Shown piece after piece: positions 1 through 8,772 of a DNA stretch of 64,000 nt. Under the pieces are notes generated by a model. That model was given only the letters and a program-made list of their open reading frames with translations, did not search any database and had not been told where the DNA came from. The translations under genes were made by a program, and so were the position numbers. The DNA is from DASQFQ01 sp963805525 (GTDB taxonomy: Bacteria; Actinomycetota; Thermoleophilia; Solirubrobacterales; Solirubrobacteraceae). Where the stretch lies: NCBI GenBank assembly GCA_963805525.1, contig CAWDUT010000007.1, positions 1,240,001-1,304,000 on the forward strand. The letters are read 5' to 3'. The stretch's first letter is position 1, and each line of letters opens with the position of its first letter.

Positions 1-151
1 GCAGACGGTGGCCGGAGAGGCCGTGCTCCCGCGCGAGACGTTCGATGGCTGACAACCAGGGTCCATACGCATACTCAGCCGTGAGGAGGTCATAGGCAGG
101 CGCAAGCACGGCGTACGCTCGCGTCGCATCGGACTCCAGGGTGGGGGTCAT
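1..151 (-). CDS. SAM-dependent methyltransferase, N-terminus only
   Basis: This is the first 50 codons of a gene that runs off the left edge. It starts at an ATG (149-151) and reads MTPTLESDATRAYAVLAPAY and onward through YDLL and an aromatic-rich helix. The pattern A-x-x-Y-D-x-L just before the expected SAM-binding strand is usual at the N-terminus of class I methyltransferases; the glycine-rich SAM motif itself would lie outside the window. It is transcribed away from the sigma-like gene at 206, so 152-205 should hold both promoters. The family call rests on the short N-terminal pattern only. Confidence 0.55.
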   Translation of the reverse strand, partial: MTPTLESDATRAYAVLAPAYDLLTAEYAYGPWLSAIERLAREHGLSGHRL

Positions 152-205
152 GGTTGGTAGACCCTCTTGACCATTCAGTTCGTTACAGCGTTGACGAGGT
201 GACCG

Positions 206-667
206 TTGGCCGATTGGAATTGGGACCTCGTTCGCGCGCAATGCCTGCGCGAGGCACGGGGGGTTCTGGGGGGGTCCGGCAGCGTCGAGGACGCGGCACA
301 GGAAGCCGCGGTTCGTGCCTGGCGTCGCAGAGACACGTGCCAGACGCCGGAGCGGCCGGCGCCCTGGATCTCGCGCATCGCGCGTAACGAAGCGCTGAGG
401 TTCGTTCGGCCAGTTCGCGCGGAATTCCTTGAGGAGCACGACTTCCCGGCCGAACAGTCACACGAGGATGAAGTACTCGGCAAGACCGATCTCGCGCGTG
501 CGATCGATGGCCTCTCAGGACTCGATCGGGAGCTCGTGCGCGGACGCTTCTGGGACGATCTGGACTATCGGCAGCTCAGTTTGCGCCTCGACATCTCCGA
601 AGGGGCAGCTAGGGTTCGCCTGCACCGCGCACTGGGGCGCCTACGGGAGGCATTGGTGGAGACATGA
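206..667 (+). CDS. ECF-like RNA polymerase sigma factor
   Basis: A 153-residue protein with sigma-70 region 2 and region 4 features. Residues 25-60 hold VEDAAQEAAVRAWRRR and WISRIARNEALRFVR (region 2), and residues 100-150 hold LDRELVRGRFWDDLDYRQLS followed by a helix-turn-helix ending in ARVRLHRALGRLREAL (region 4). It would direct RNA polymerase to a small promoter set. The start is a TTG at 206, preceded by GACGAGGT at 193-200. The stop overlaps the next start as ATGA (664-667), so this gene and the ArsR-type gene are probably co-translated. It is slightly shorter than usual for the family. No anti-sigma factor is adjacent, so the ArsR-like partner may take the control role. Confidence 0.75.
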   Translation: MADWNWDLVRAQCLREARGVLGGSGSVEDAAQEAAVRAWRRRDTCQTPERPAPWISRIARNEALRFVRPVRAEFLEEHDFPAEQSHEDEVLGKTDLARAIDGLSGLDRELVRGRFWDDLDYRQLSLRLDISEGAARVRLHRALGRLREALVET

Positions 668-1317
668 AACCGATCACGAACATTGACGATCCACGCTACG
701 TGAAGGCCATGAGCCATCCGCTGCGCGTCCGCATCCTCGCGATGCTCGACGAGCGCACCGCCAGCCCGGTGGAGCTGGCCGGCTGGCTCGGCGCCTCGCT
801 CGGAACCGTCGCCTACCACGTGCGCACGCTCGAGCGCATGGGATTGGTGGAGCTCGTGCACGAGACACGTGTCCGCGGCGCGGTCGAGCACCATTACAAG
901 TCTGTTGAGCGGCCGCGTGTGTCCGACGACGCCTGGGCCGCCGCTCCCGCCATCGCCAAGCAGGCCGCCGTCTCCGCCTCCCTGCAGACGATCGACGCCT
1001 ACGCCCGCGCCGCCAGCGCGGCCGGCGGGTTCGACCACGGCAACTCCCACCTCACCCGTACGCAGCTCACCCTCGACGCTCGCGGCTGGAGCGACCTCTC
1101 GCGCGCGTGTATGCGCCTACTCGACCAGGTCAACCGCATCGAGGAGGCCGCCGGCGAGCGCATCGAGCGCAACCCGCACAGCGGCGACACCAAGGACGTC
1201 GCGCTCGTGATGATGCTCTTCGAGGCCGCCCGCCTCGCCGTCGAGACCGAGGGCGACCCGGTCGCGGAGCGGCGCCGCCGCCACCGCCGCCCCGTCACGC
1301 CGGAGCTCGCCGACTAG
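664..1317 (+). CDS. ArsR-type winged-helix regulator
   Basis: A 217-residue protein whose first 85 residues form an ArsR-like winged helix: MSHPLRVRILAMLDE, then a turn and recognition helix around SLGTVAYHVRTLERMGLVEL. No cysteine pair typical of metal sensors is visible in the DNA-binding helix. The remaining 130 residues are alpha-helical and arginine-rich at the end (RRRRHRR near 203-209), and I cannot assign them to a family. Translation is coupled to the sigma-like gene by an ATGA overlap. The two products probably act on the same genes, but the targets are unknown. The IS110 element begins shortly downstream. Confidence 0.8.
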   Translation: MKPITNIDDPRYVKAMSHPLRVRILAMLDERTASPVELAGWLGASLGTVAYHVRTLERMGLVELVHETRVRGAVEHHYKSVERPRVSDDAWAAAPAIAKQAAVSASLQTIDAYARAASAAGGFDHGNSHLTRTQLTLDARGWSDLSRACMRLLDQVNRIEEAAGERIERNPHSGDTKDVALVMMLFEAARLAVETEGDPVAERRRRHRRPVTPELAD

Positions 1318-1445
1318 CTTTCCGCTGGTGAGTCAAGGCCGCGTTGGCTGCGGGGGCGGTCGCCGCGGTCTGTGATCGCGGTGTTTGCGTGGATCGGCGG
1401 TGCGGGCGCTCGGGAGGGTGCCGGTCAGCTCGGCAGGCTGATTAG

Positions 1446-1532
1446 GCGCCGTCGTGCGGCAGGCTTTCGTGTGCGCCGTGAGGACCGGCGAGCGCGGGCG
1501 GGCGGCAAGCTAGGTTGCGCCGTCGTGCGGCA
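1446..1532. repeat. Two 16-bp hairpin-forming direct repeats beside IS110; bridge RNA candidate
   Basis: The 229 bases between the ArsR-type gene and the transposase carry GCGCCGTCGTGCGGCA twice, at 1446-1461 and 1517-1532, 71 bp apart. Each copy can fold as GCCG-TCGTG-CGGC, and the second is flanked by AGCTA (1508-1512) and TAGCT (1533-1537), which extends its stem. IS110-family elements are known to carry a structured guide (bridge or seek) RNA in a non-coding end, with two looped stems. The position 3' of the transposase would fit the IS1111-like arrangement. Assigning an RNA here is inference; the repeats are directly visible. Confidence 0.35.
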
Positions 1533-1546
1533 TAGCTCAGACGCCG

Positions 1547-2770
1547 TCACCGCCCGCGGTCTCGCCTGGCGCGATCGTAACGTCGATCGTCGTAGGGCTC
1601 TTGGGTGTGAAGCATTCGCCAGCAGAGCCGGCAGGCGTGGCGGGCGAGCGCGACGCGCGCCTCCAGCGGCGTCTTGCCGCGGGCGCGCAGCTCGCTGCGG
1701 CGCTGCTGGAAGGCGGGCGCGAATTGGCCCAGGCCCCAGGCGATGCCGATCAGCGCGTCGCGGTGCTCTGCCAGCCCGGTGCGTGAGATCCGGCCGCGGC
1801 GGTGGACAGTGGAGGATTCATAGCTGGCGGGCGCCAGGCCGGTGGCGGAGTAGAGGTGTTCGGGCGTCGCGAAGCGCTCAACGGGGAGCGTGTGCGCGGC
1901 GAACGCCGCGGCCCGACTGGTCGCCACGCCCGGCAGGGTGGTGAGGATCTGTCCGGCGCTGTCGGCCAGCAGCGGCTCGATCTGGCCGTCGACGAAGGCG
2001 ATATCGGCGCGCAACGCGTCAAAGCGCGCGAGATCGCGGCCCATCCTTGCGGCGCGCAGTTCGGCGTCTGGCGGCGGCGCCAAGCAGTCCTTCCAGCGCG
2101 TCGACCAGAACATGGCGGTCGCGTCGCTCAGGCGCCCGTCGGCGCGTGCCTTCAATGACCGGATCCCCGGCGCGCGTCCGGCAAAGTCAACAGCGCAGGT
2201 GAGGACGGCCCGGCCGGTTGGCGTCTCCAGCGCGAGCGCCCGACCGTGGCCCTTGGGCGCCGAGAGGCCGGGCGCCAGCGCGTTGAGCTGGTCATGCAGC
2301 CGCTGGCGCAACGGCTTGAGCGCCAGGATGAGCTGCCGGCGGTGCGAGACCGCCGCCCGCAGCGCGTCGACCGCCGAGCCACCCGCCGGCTGCCCGGCGC
2401 CCTGACGAGCGAGCCAGACCAGCGCCGCGCAGTCACGATCGTCGGTCTTGAACCGGCGCGTCCCGAGCTGTGTTCGCGCGGCCTGCGTCTGAGACGGCGC
2501 GAACAACCGCAACGACCCCGGCCAGCGCCGCTCGAGCTCGCCCGCCCACGCCCGATGCAGAGCACCCGTCGCCTCCAGCGCGAACACCGGGTCGCTCTCC
2601 GCAGCGACCACAGAAGCGAGGCGATCCACGCCAGAACGCGACGTCGGCAACGACAACGGCTCGCCGACCATCCCCTCGCCAGTCGTCACCCAGACCCGGT
2701 TAAGCACCTTCCCCGGATCGATCGCCACGATCACACGATCGACCGGCACTCTCTCCAAGAGCCCTTCCAT
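1547..2770 (-). CDS. IS110-family transposase
   Basis: A 407-residue DEDD recombinase, full length for the family. The N-terminal half has the RuvC-like pattern: VIVAIDPGK near residue 13-21 (first Asp), FALEATGALHRAW near 63-75 (Glu), and FKTDDRDCAALVWLA near 107-121 (Asp pair). The C-terminal half has the Transposase_20 signature LTTLPGVATSRAAAFAA and YSATGLAPASYES, and the conserved Ser region follows. The ATG at 2770 has GGAGGG just upstream. The element sits between a regulator and a six-gene operon. IS110 elements usually lack long terminal inverted repeats and I see none, so exact ends are not marked. The gene looks intact. Confidence 0.92.
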   Translation of the reverse strand: MEGLLERVPVDRVIVAIDPGKVLNRVWVTTGEGMVGEPLSLPTSRSGVDRLASVVAAESDPVFALEATGALHRAWAGELERRWPGSLRLFAPSQTQAARTQLGTRRFKTDDRDCAALVWLARQGAGQPAGGSAVDALRAAVSHRRQLILALKPLRQRLHDQLNALAPGLSAPKGHGRALALETPTGRAVLTCAVDFAGRAPGIRSLKARADGRLSDATAMFWSTRWKDCLAPPPDAELRAARMGRDLARFDALRADIAFVDGQIEPLLADSAGQILTTLPGVATSRAAAFAAHTLPVERFATPEHLYSATGLAPASYESSTVHRRGRISRTGLAEHRDALIGIAWGLGQFAPAFQQRRSELRARGKTPLEARVALARHACRLCWRMLHTQEPYDDRRYDRARRDRGR

Positions 2771-2808
2771 GAACGACTCCCTCCACCTAGACAGGAGAAA
2801 GAAGAAGA

Positions 2809-2833
2809 CCCTCCCGGCCAGCGCCGAGGAGGG
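2809..2833 (-). terminator. Hairpin terminator of the tyrosinase-region operon
   Basis: On the minus strand CCCTCC and GGAGGG (2828-2833 and 2809-2814) pair around an inner GGC/GCC, and the hairpin is followed by a T-rich run (TCTTCTTCTTTCT). It lies just after the stop of the alpha/beta hydrolase and before the transposase, so it can end the operon transcript and shield the transposase from read-through. It may alternatively belong to the IS110 end. Confidence 0.5.
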
Positions 2834-2861
2834 CCTCCCACAACACCGCTCTAAGCAGCTA

Positions 2862-3593
2862 TCAGCTCAGCACCGCCGCGACCGTCGCCAGCCACTCGGC
2901 CGGCGCGTCGCGGTGCAGGCAGTGCCCCCCGTCCAGCTCCACCACGTGGCCGGCGGGAAGCCGCTGCGTGAGCTCCGCGCGGTCCGCGCGGCTCAGCGCC
3001 GACCCGCCGTCGAGCAGCGGCCGCTCGCTGGTCGCGGCGATCACGTACGGCCTCGGCTCGGCCGTGAGGATGCGCTCGGGCGTGCCGACCTGGGTGTCCT
3101 CCTCGGCCAGCGCGCGCAGCCAGCGCGCGAACGGCACCGGGTCCATCTCCGCGATCCCCTCGACCGCCCAGTCCACGTCCTCGTCGGCCCAGCGCGGCTG
3201 CTCCCGGCGGATCCGCTCGGTGAGGCCCGCGCGGTCCTCGCGCACCTGCGCCGCGTCGGCCGTGATCGACTCGGCCATGCCGAGGCAGAGCTCGGGCGCG
3301 AGCCTGGACGGCGGCTCCTCCAGGATCACCGTGCTCGCCCAGCCCGGCTCTCGCTCGAGCAGCCCGACCGCGGCCACCGAGCCGAGGCTGTGCCCGATCA
3401 GCACGTCGGGCGCCTCGGGATGCACCTCGAGCACCGCCGCGGCGAGGCCCGCCGCGTTGACCTCGCCCCGCACCGGCCGGCCGCCGTGCCCGGCCTGGTC
3501 GACCGCCGTCACGTCCCACCCGCGGGCGGCCAGCGCCGGCCCCATCCGCCACCACGTGCCCGCGCTCGAGGACAGCCCGTGGATCAGCAGCAC
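2862..3593 (-). CDS. Alpha/beta hydrolase
   Basis: A protein of at least 243 residues with the alpha/beta-hydrolase fold: oxyanion motif LIHGLSSSAGTWW at the start, nucleophile elbow GHSLGS near residue 67-72, and a late histidine in GGHCLHRD near 222. The predicted reaction is ester or similar hydrolysis in the cytoplasm, with substrate unknown. The GTG at 3593 lies inside the first beta strand (RVLLIHG), and the same frame stays open upstream through ELEPALPRWR into the companion gene without an ATG, GTG or TTG. The true start is therefore uncertain, and the gene may depend on coupling to its upstream neighbour. It is the last gene of the tyrosinase operon. Confidence 0.8.
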   Translation of the reverse strand: MLLIHGLSSSAGTWWRMGPALAARGWDVTAVDQAGHGGRPVRGEVNAAGLAAAVLEVHPEAPDVLIGHSLGSVAAVGLLEREPGWASTVILEEPPSRLAPELCLGMAESITADAAQVREDRAGLTERIRREQPRWADEDVDWAVEGIAEMDPVPFARWLRALAEEDTQVGTPERILTAEPRPYVIAATSERPLLDGGSALSRADRAELTQRLPAGHVVELDGGHCLHRDAPAEWLATVAAVLS

Positions 3594-3643
3594 GCGGCCG
3601 CGCGCCGGCCCGGTCGTGGCTCTCCAGCGCGGCAGGGCCGGCT

Positions 3644-4108
3644 CTAACTCTCGTACGTCAGCAGCCGCACGTAGTCGAAGCGCCCCGGCTCGGGCCCGGC
3701 CTTCGGGAAGCCGTCGTCCGGCGTGACGGCCACGACCGTCACCATCACCTCCTGCACGGCCGGCTCGATCAGCGCACGCCGGATGGCGTCGGTGGCGATC
3801 AGCGTCTTGGTGATCGCGCGCAGCGGGTGCGGCGCGCGCAGGTCGAACTCGTCGGTCGTGCGCTGCCCGGGCAGGCAGTGACCCTCGTCGCCGAAGCAGC
3901 CGTTGTGGCCGAAGACCGCGAACGACCCGGCGTAGCCCTGCGCGTCGACCCGCTCGGTGTCGGCGTCCGCCTTCGGGTTGTTGATGAAGACGCGCGCCTC
4001 GTAGGACGGGCCCGAGTGGTCGACGCCGTAGAAGACGAGGTCGGCCCGGCTGAGCTCCTTGGCGTCTTCCAGCTCGGGCAGCTCGAGCGCGGAGGTGGTG
4101 GTGTTCAT
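3644..4108 (-). CDS. Tyrosinase-associated C-terminal-type domain protein
   Basis: A 154-residue protein whose ATG at 4108 overlaps the tyrosinase stop as ATGA. Its core contains SYEARVFINNPKADAD and YAGSFAVFGHNGCFGDEGHC, the kind of beta-sandwich that in many tyrosinases and polyphenol oxidases is fused behind the copper domain. Here it is a separate protein. It may cover the copper site, deliver copper (two cysteines and three histidines lie in the GHNGCFGDEGHC segment), or stabilise the enzyme. No signal peptide is seen. The role is inferred from position and similarity to the fused forms. Confidence 0.7.
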   Translation of the reverse strand: MNTTTSALELPELEDAKELSRADLVFYGVDHSGPSYEARVFINNPKADADTERVDAQGYAGSFAVFGHNGCFGDEGHCLPGQRTTDEFDLRAPHPLRAITKTLIATDAIRRALIEPAVQEVMVTVVAVTPDDGFPKAGPEPGRFDYVRLLTYES

Positions 4109-4920
4109 GGCGTCTGGGTCGAGGACGAGGCCACGGCGTAGTCGTAGCCGAGGGCGGTGACCGAGAGCGTCTGCCGCACGGTCATGCGGAACGGCGGCAG
4201 CGCCTCGTCGAGGATGCTCGCGGGCGGGACCGAGCCGGGGTGGCGCAGCTGCCACAGCCGCCACAGCCGGTCGATCATGGTGTGGTGGGCCCAGAAGATC
4301 GGGTCGAACGCCGCGTAGGCGATCTGGCCCATGTGGCCGCCCACCCACACGTGAACCGCGTTGTGGAGCTGCTCGACCTGCGCCGTGAAGTCGACGAAGT
4401 CGTTGAGCGCAAGCACGTCCTTGACGTCCTGGAAGCTCGGCAGCGGCGGCGCGCCGGGGGCGCCGGGCTCGCGCACCGTGGTGGCCGGCACCTGGTTCCC
4501 GCCCTGCTGGATCGCCAGCGGCGAGACCGTGGCGGAGAACAGCGGGTTGCGCTTGCGGTCGACGGTCTTGGTCGCAAACGCCTTCGGGATCTGCGCGGCG
4601 TGCGTCGGGCCCGTCCGCCAGTCCCACCACGTCAGCATCGCGTCGGGCACCTGGTCGCGCAGCGCGCGCTCGAAGAAGTACAGGTAGGCGCGGTGCCAGG
4701 GCAGGAAGTAGTCGGTGCCGTGCGCGTTGTCGCAGCCGATCGGCAGCGGCAGCCCGTGGATGCCCGCGTGGTAGCCGTAGCCGCGATCGTCGTCGATCTT
4801 CTGCACGGCTGCGAACGAGTCGCGGAGCTTCTGGCGCTGGCCTGCCGTGAGGCGGGTGGCGCTGCGCCGGAAGCGCACGGGAGTCGAGGTCGCCTGGGGG
4901 GACGGCGTCCCGGTGGCCAT
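4105..4920 (-). CDS. Tyrosinase (type-3 copper monooxygenase)
   Basis: A 271-residue protein with both copper sites. CuA is around residues 50-85, with YHAGIHGLP, HGTDYFLPWHRAYLYFFE, and the expected histidines. CuB is around 185-225, with EQLHNAVHVWVGGHMG followed by DPIFWAHHTMIDRLWRLWQ. Known members hydroxylate monophenols and oxidise diphenols to quinones, often towards melanin-like pigment. There is no leader peptide or twin-arginine motif, so it is either cytoplasmic or exported with a partner. The ATG at 4920 lies 14 nt after the subtilase stop, and the companion gene overlaps its end. Substrate and the link to the neighbouring protease and amidohydrolase are open. Confidence 0.93.
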   Translation of the reverse strand: MATGTPSPQATSTPVRFRRSATRLTAGQRQKLRDSFAAVQKIDDDRGYGYHAGIHGLPLPIGCDNAHGTDYFLPWHRAYLYFFERALRDQVPDAMLTWWDWRTGPTHAAQIPKAFATKTVDRKRNPLFSATVSPLAIQQGGNQVPATTVREPGAPGAPPLPSFQDVKDVLALNDFVDFTAQVEQLHNAVHVWVGGHMGQIAYAAFDPIFWAHHTMIDRLWRLWQLRHPGSVPPASILDEALPPFRMTVRQTLSVTALGYDYAVASSSTQTP

Positions 4921-4934
4921 GGTCAGCTCCGACC

Positions 4935-7232
4935 CTAACCCGGCTCGAGCGGCGAGTCCAGTTCTCCCACCACGCAGACCGCGTAGCCCTGGGGCGGCTT
5001 GGGCGTGTTCTCGGCCAGCACCTCGACCGTCCACTGACCCGCGGCGGGCGTCTCGAAGACGATCTGCTCGACGTTGTTGCGCTTGTCGAGCGCCGGTACC
5101 TGCTCGCCGGTCGGCAGGAAGCGCTGGAGCAGCGAGTCCGCCTCGCGCCGCGCCGCCCAGTGCTCGGGGTTGCCGTAGACCGCGGTGCCGCCGGGCGCGG
5201 TGATCTTGAGGTGGAGGTTGTTCTGCACGCCGTCGCTGGGCCAGTCGCTCCAGGTCAGCACGGCACGCAGCGGCTCCTTCGCGCCCGCCGCGACCGTCAC
5301 GTGGTACGCGTTGCTGGCGGCCAGCTCGCCCGGCGTACCGCGGCTCGCGAGGGCCTTCGGCGAGTCGGCGCGGACGTCGTCGAACTCCAGCCGCCGCCCC
5401 TTCGGCGCGCCCTTGTGCGGGAGCACGTTGGTGAGGTCGACGCGCCCGAAGCCCTGGTCGTAGTCCGGGAAGCCGATCTGGTCGCGCAGATCGCCGGGGA
5501 GGTCGCGGGCGCGGACCCGCCGCGCCGACGCGATCAGGATCGCCTTCAGCAGCGCCGCCGACGGCGTTTTGAGCTTGCGCTCCTGGCGCAGGTACTGGCG
5601 CAGCACGGCGGCGCAGCCGGAGACCACCGGCGTGGCCATGCTCGTCCCGCCCAGGTAGGCGTACGGGCCGGGCTGCTGGGGCTCCCAGTACGCCATCGTC
5701 GCCTTGCTCGCGCGCGCGGCGAGGATGTAGGTCCCGGGCGCGAGCACGTCGGGCTTGACCGCGTCGGAGTCGGTCGGGCCGCGGCTGCTGAGCGCCGCGG
5801 GGAAGTCGGGGTCGCCGCTCATCCGCTCGTCCGCGCACGGCGGCTTGGGGAAGCTGTCGGCGCTGTACTTGCCCCACGTGCGGTCGATGTCCGCGCGGTC
5901 GGAGTCGCTCGCGCCGACGGTCAGGACGTTCTTGGCGCTGGCCGGCGAGCCGACCGTGTGGAAGCCGACCCAGCCCTCCGGCGCGACGCCCGAGTTCCCG
6001 GCCGCCACCACCACGAGCACGTCGGGGTTCGCGCACGCGAACTCGTCGAGCGCGAGGCTGCCGAAGTCGTAGTGGCCGCGCGGGTTGGTGCCGACGCTGA
6101 GGTTGACGATGTGGGCGCCGCGCTTGACCGCGCGCGCGAGCAGGTCGCCCCAGTCGGCCGGGATCATCGGGCGCTGGTCGGCGTCGACGAAGCCGATCAC
6201 CGCGAGCTTCGCCTCCGGCGCGATGCCCTTGATCTTCCCTTTCGACGCCCCGCCGGTGCCGGCGATGATGCCGGCGACGTGGGTGCCGTGGCCGACGAGG
6301 TCGTCGCCCGACGCGGTCTCGAGGTGCTCGACCGACTTGACGCGGTCCTTCAGGTCGGGGTGCTCGCGGTCGATCCCGCTGTCGAACACCGCGATCAGCT
6401 CGCCCTTGCCGGTCCATTCCAGCGCGTCGGCGCCGACCAGCGAGCGCGCCCGCGCGACCATCAGGCTCGGCGGCTCGTAGACGTCGAGCCGCCGCACGCC
6501 GGTGATGTACGCGACGCCGGCGAGCAGCGCCGGGTCGGCGGGCGCCTCGAAGCGGATGAACAGCGAGGACGCCTCGAGCACCTTGACGCCCTCGATCGCG
6601 CCGATCTCCTTGGCGACCCGCTCGCGGTCGGCGACACGGTGCAGCACGCAGTCGAACGTCCGCCGCGCCGGGCCGGCCTCGATCGCCACGAGCAGCTGGG
6701 GCGTCAGCGTCTCCTCGAGCCGGTAGCGCTCGACCGCGCGCACGCCGGGCGTCGCGCGCACCCGCCCGTACTGCTCGCGGGTGAGGCGCGTGCGGTACGT
6801 GTCGGGCGGCTCGAACGCGGCGAGGTCGACGCCGTACTCGACGAACGCGCGCCGCTGCTCCTCGGTGATCCCGCCGGTGAGGCGCACGTGGTAGAAGGCG
6901 ACGTCGGGAGCGTCGGCGGGCTCGGGCTCGAGCACCCGCGGCGGCAGGGGGCCGAGCGTCGCCCGCATGGCCTGGACGCCGGGGTCGCTGAACTCGCAGT
7001 GCGTCTTGCGCTCGAGCGCGTCGTGGCGCGCCTCGGCGGGCGCGGCCCCGGTGTCGAGCGGGTCGACCACGATCCCCTGCGCCGACAGCTCGCGCACGCC
7101 GTCTCCGTCGAGCCAGCCCTCGAGCACGCCGTCGTAGGCGGTCACCTCTCCCCCGCGGCCCAGCACCTTCTCGGCCGCGGCCCGCTCCGCCTCGCTGGTG
7201 CAGTAGACGGCCGCGCGGAGCGGCTCAGGCAT
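4935..7232 (-). CDS. S8 subtilisin-like serine protease with long N-terminal region
   Basis: A 765-residue subtilase. The catalytic triad is visible: Asp in IAVFDSGIDREHPDL (near 284), His in GHGTHVAGI (near 314), Ser in LGGTSMATPV (near 531), with the oxyanion Asn in VVAAGNSG (near 413). The first 255 residues contain two repeats resembling inhibitor/prodomain folds and no signal peptide. The last 150 residues look like the beta-sandwich found behind KP-43-type proteases (AVLTWSDWP, WTVEVLAEN). The missing export signal is unusual for this family. Its start overlaps the amidohydrolase stop by 8 nt. It may process a co-encoded protein such as tyrosinase, which is inference. Confidence 0.93.
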   Translation of the reverse strand: MPEPLRAAVYCTSEAERAAAEKVLGRGGEVTAYDGVLEGWLDGDGVRELSAQGIVVDPLDTGAAPAEARHDALERKTHCEFSDPGVQAMRATLGPLPPRVLEPEPADAPDVAFYHVRLTGGITEEQRRAFVEYGVDLAAFEPPDTYRTRLTREQYGRVRATPGVRAVERYRLEETLTPQLLVAIEAGPARRTFDCVLHRVADRERVAKEIGAIEGVKVLEASSLFIRFEAPADPALLAGVAYITGVRRLDVYEPPSLMVARARSLVGADALEWTGKGELIAVFDSGIDREHPDLKDRVKSVEHLETASGDDLVGHGTHVAGIIAGTGGASKGKIKGIAPEAKLAVIGFVDADQRPMIPADWGDLLARAVKRGAHIVNLSVGTNPRGHYDFGSLALDEFACANPDVLVVVAAGNSGVAPEGWVGFHTVGSPASAKNVLTVGASDSDRADIDRTWGKYSADSFPKPPCADERMSGDPDFPAALSSRGPTDSDAVKPDVLAPGTYILAARASKATMAYWEPQQPGPYAYLGGTSMATPVVSGCAAVLRQYLRQERKLKTPSAALLKAILIASARRVRARDLPGDLRDQIGFPDYDQGFGRVDLTNVLPHKGAPKGRRLEFDDVRADSPKALASRGTPGELAASNAYHVTVAAGAKEPLRAVLTWSDWPSDGVQNNLHLKITAPGGTAVYGNPEHWAARREADSLLQRFLPTGEQVPALDKRNNVEQIVFETPAAGQWTVEVLAENTPKPPQGYAVCVVGELDSPLEPG

Positions 7233-8772
7233 ACGCGTCCTTGAGCGCCTGCTTGAGCCCGTCGCTGATGTTGGGCTCCTTGTCCACGAGGTCGAAGTAG
7301 CCGTCGGAGCCGACCACCGGCCCGTCGAGCGGGACCGAGTCCGGCATCGGGACGTCGGCGAGCAGCGTCGGGTCGTCCTCGAGCTCCTCGGGATCGACCT
7401 CGAGCTCGTTGTCGAGCTCGACGACGAAGGTGTCGGGGTCCGGGTCGCCGGCCAGCAGCTCGGCCTCCTTGTCCTTCGCCTCCTCGGCCCGCGCCGGGAG
7501 GTCGGTCATGCCCTCCGTCAGGCGCTTGAACGCCTCTGCGTAAGAGAGGTCGCTCACCGGCGAGTCCTGCGCGGCCAGGTTGAAGGCCTTGGCCGCGCCC
7601 GCGATCGTCACGGCCTCGGCCGCCGCGTCGAGTCGCTGCATCAGCGTCTTGGACCCGTAGCGCGGGATGCCGCCGACCACGACGAGGTCGACGTCGGCCT
7701 CGGTCGCCTCGACGAGGCGGTCCCACGGGTCGCCGTCTCGCTTGCCGATGACGAGGAGGTCGGCCAGCGCGCCGTCGGTGATGCGCCCGAGCTGCTGCTC
7801 CCAGCCCATCAGCGACGCCGCTGTCGCGGTGACCGCGCGCACGAGGTCCTCGCTGGTGAGGTCGGCGTTCTGGTCCTCGACCGCGTGGCGGGCGACCTTC
7901 AGCTCCTGCAGCAGGTTCTTGCTCCCGGTCGGGGCCCAGTCGCAGCCGATCGAGAACGCGACCTTCGAGTCGGCCAGCGCCTTGAGGTCGAGCGTGCGCC
8001 CGTACAGCAGTTGGTTGCTGAACGGCGACCACACGACCTTGGCGCCTTTGTCGGCGAGCAGCTTGAGGTCGTCGCCGGTCAGCCCCAGCGCGTGGACCCC
8101 GACCAGGTTGGGCGTGATCAGGTCGCGCTTCCGCAGGTCCTCGAAGTGCACCCGGCTCGCGGCGTCGATCCCCTCGGCCAGGTGGTAGAAGCAGACCTGC
8201 CGCGCGAGCGTCTTGCGGAACGACTCGTACTCCTGCTCGTCGCCGCCCTTGCGCAGCTTCAGGTCCGGGACGTGCGTGGTCGCGTCGGGCAGCTGCGGGT
8301 CGCCGCCCTGCTCGACGTTGCGCATGATCCCGTCGTAGAGCTTGAAGCCGCCGCGGATCTGGGTCTTGATCCCCTGGCCGGTGGTCGAGCCGCCGATCAC
8401 CGCCTTGGCCTCGACGTAGCGGACCAGCGAGCGCGCGGTCTTGAACGAGCCGGCGATCGCCTTGACCGGCTTGCTGACCTCGGCCGAGTAGCGCGGCGTG
8501 CCCCACTGGCCGCGGTTGTCGTAGCGCCTGGGCAGCGGCCACAGCGGGCGGATGTTGTAGGCGAAGTGGTTGTGGAGGTCGATCAGGCCGGGGTAGATCG
8601 TGCCCTTGGTGTCGACCACCGGCGCGGCGGCGAACGCGGCCGGCAGTTGCTCGCCGTGCTTGACGACGTGGGCGATCCGGCCGCCGCTGATCGCGAGCTG
8701 CGCGCCGTCGAGCTGCTCGCCCGGCTTCGCCATCGTGGCCACGCGGCCGCGCAGCACGTACGTGTCGTTCAT
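7225..8772 (-). CDS. Amidohydrolase-superfamily metal-dependent hydrolase
   Basis: A 515-residue protein with the amidohydrolase barrel. It has an N-terminal beta-sandwich (YVLRGRVATMA), the first metal motif IYPGLIDLHNHFAYN near residue 75, further histidines in CFYHLAEG and GVHALGLTG, and the late aspartate in FSIGCDWAPTGSKN. This resembles the cytosine deaminase/chlorohydrolase branch, which removes groups from ring compounds, but the substrate cannot be named. The C-terminal 120 residues are acidic and rich in Asp/Glu. The start ATG overlaps the upstream glycosylase stop by one base (TGATG), and its end overlaps the subtilase start. Confidence 0.88.
   Translation of the reverse strand: MNDTYVLRGRVATMAKPGEQLDGAQLAISGGRIAHVVKHGEQLPAAFAAAPVVDTKGTIYPGLIDLHNHFAYNIRPLWPLPRRYDNRGQWGTPRYSAEVSKPVKAIAGSFKTARSLVRYVEAKAVIGGSTTGQGIKTQIRGGFKLYDGIMRNVEQGGDPQLPDATTHVPDLKLRKGGDEQEYESFRKTLARQVCFYHLAEGIDAASRVHFEDLRKRDLITPNLVGVHALGLTGDDLKLLADKGAKVVWSPFSNQLLYGRTLDLKALADSKVAFSIGCDWAPTGSKNLLQELKVARHAVEDQNADLTSEDLVRAVTATAASLMGWEQQLGRITDGALADLLVIGKRDGDPWDRLVEATEADVDLVVVGGIPRYGSKTLMQRLDAAAEAVTIAGAAKAFNLAAQDSPVSDLSYAEAFKRLTEGMTDLPARAEEAKDKEAELLAGDPDPDTFVVELDNELEVDPEELEDDPTLLADVPMPDSVPLDGPVVGSDGYFDLVDKEPNISDGLKQALKDAYA

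Noticed and set aside
4105..6417. A 770-codon frame apparently fusing an upstream region to the tyrosinase
   Set aside because: Only the part from the ATG at 4920 is tyrosinase. The remainder lies out of frame over the subtilase, which is intact in its own frame.
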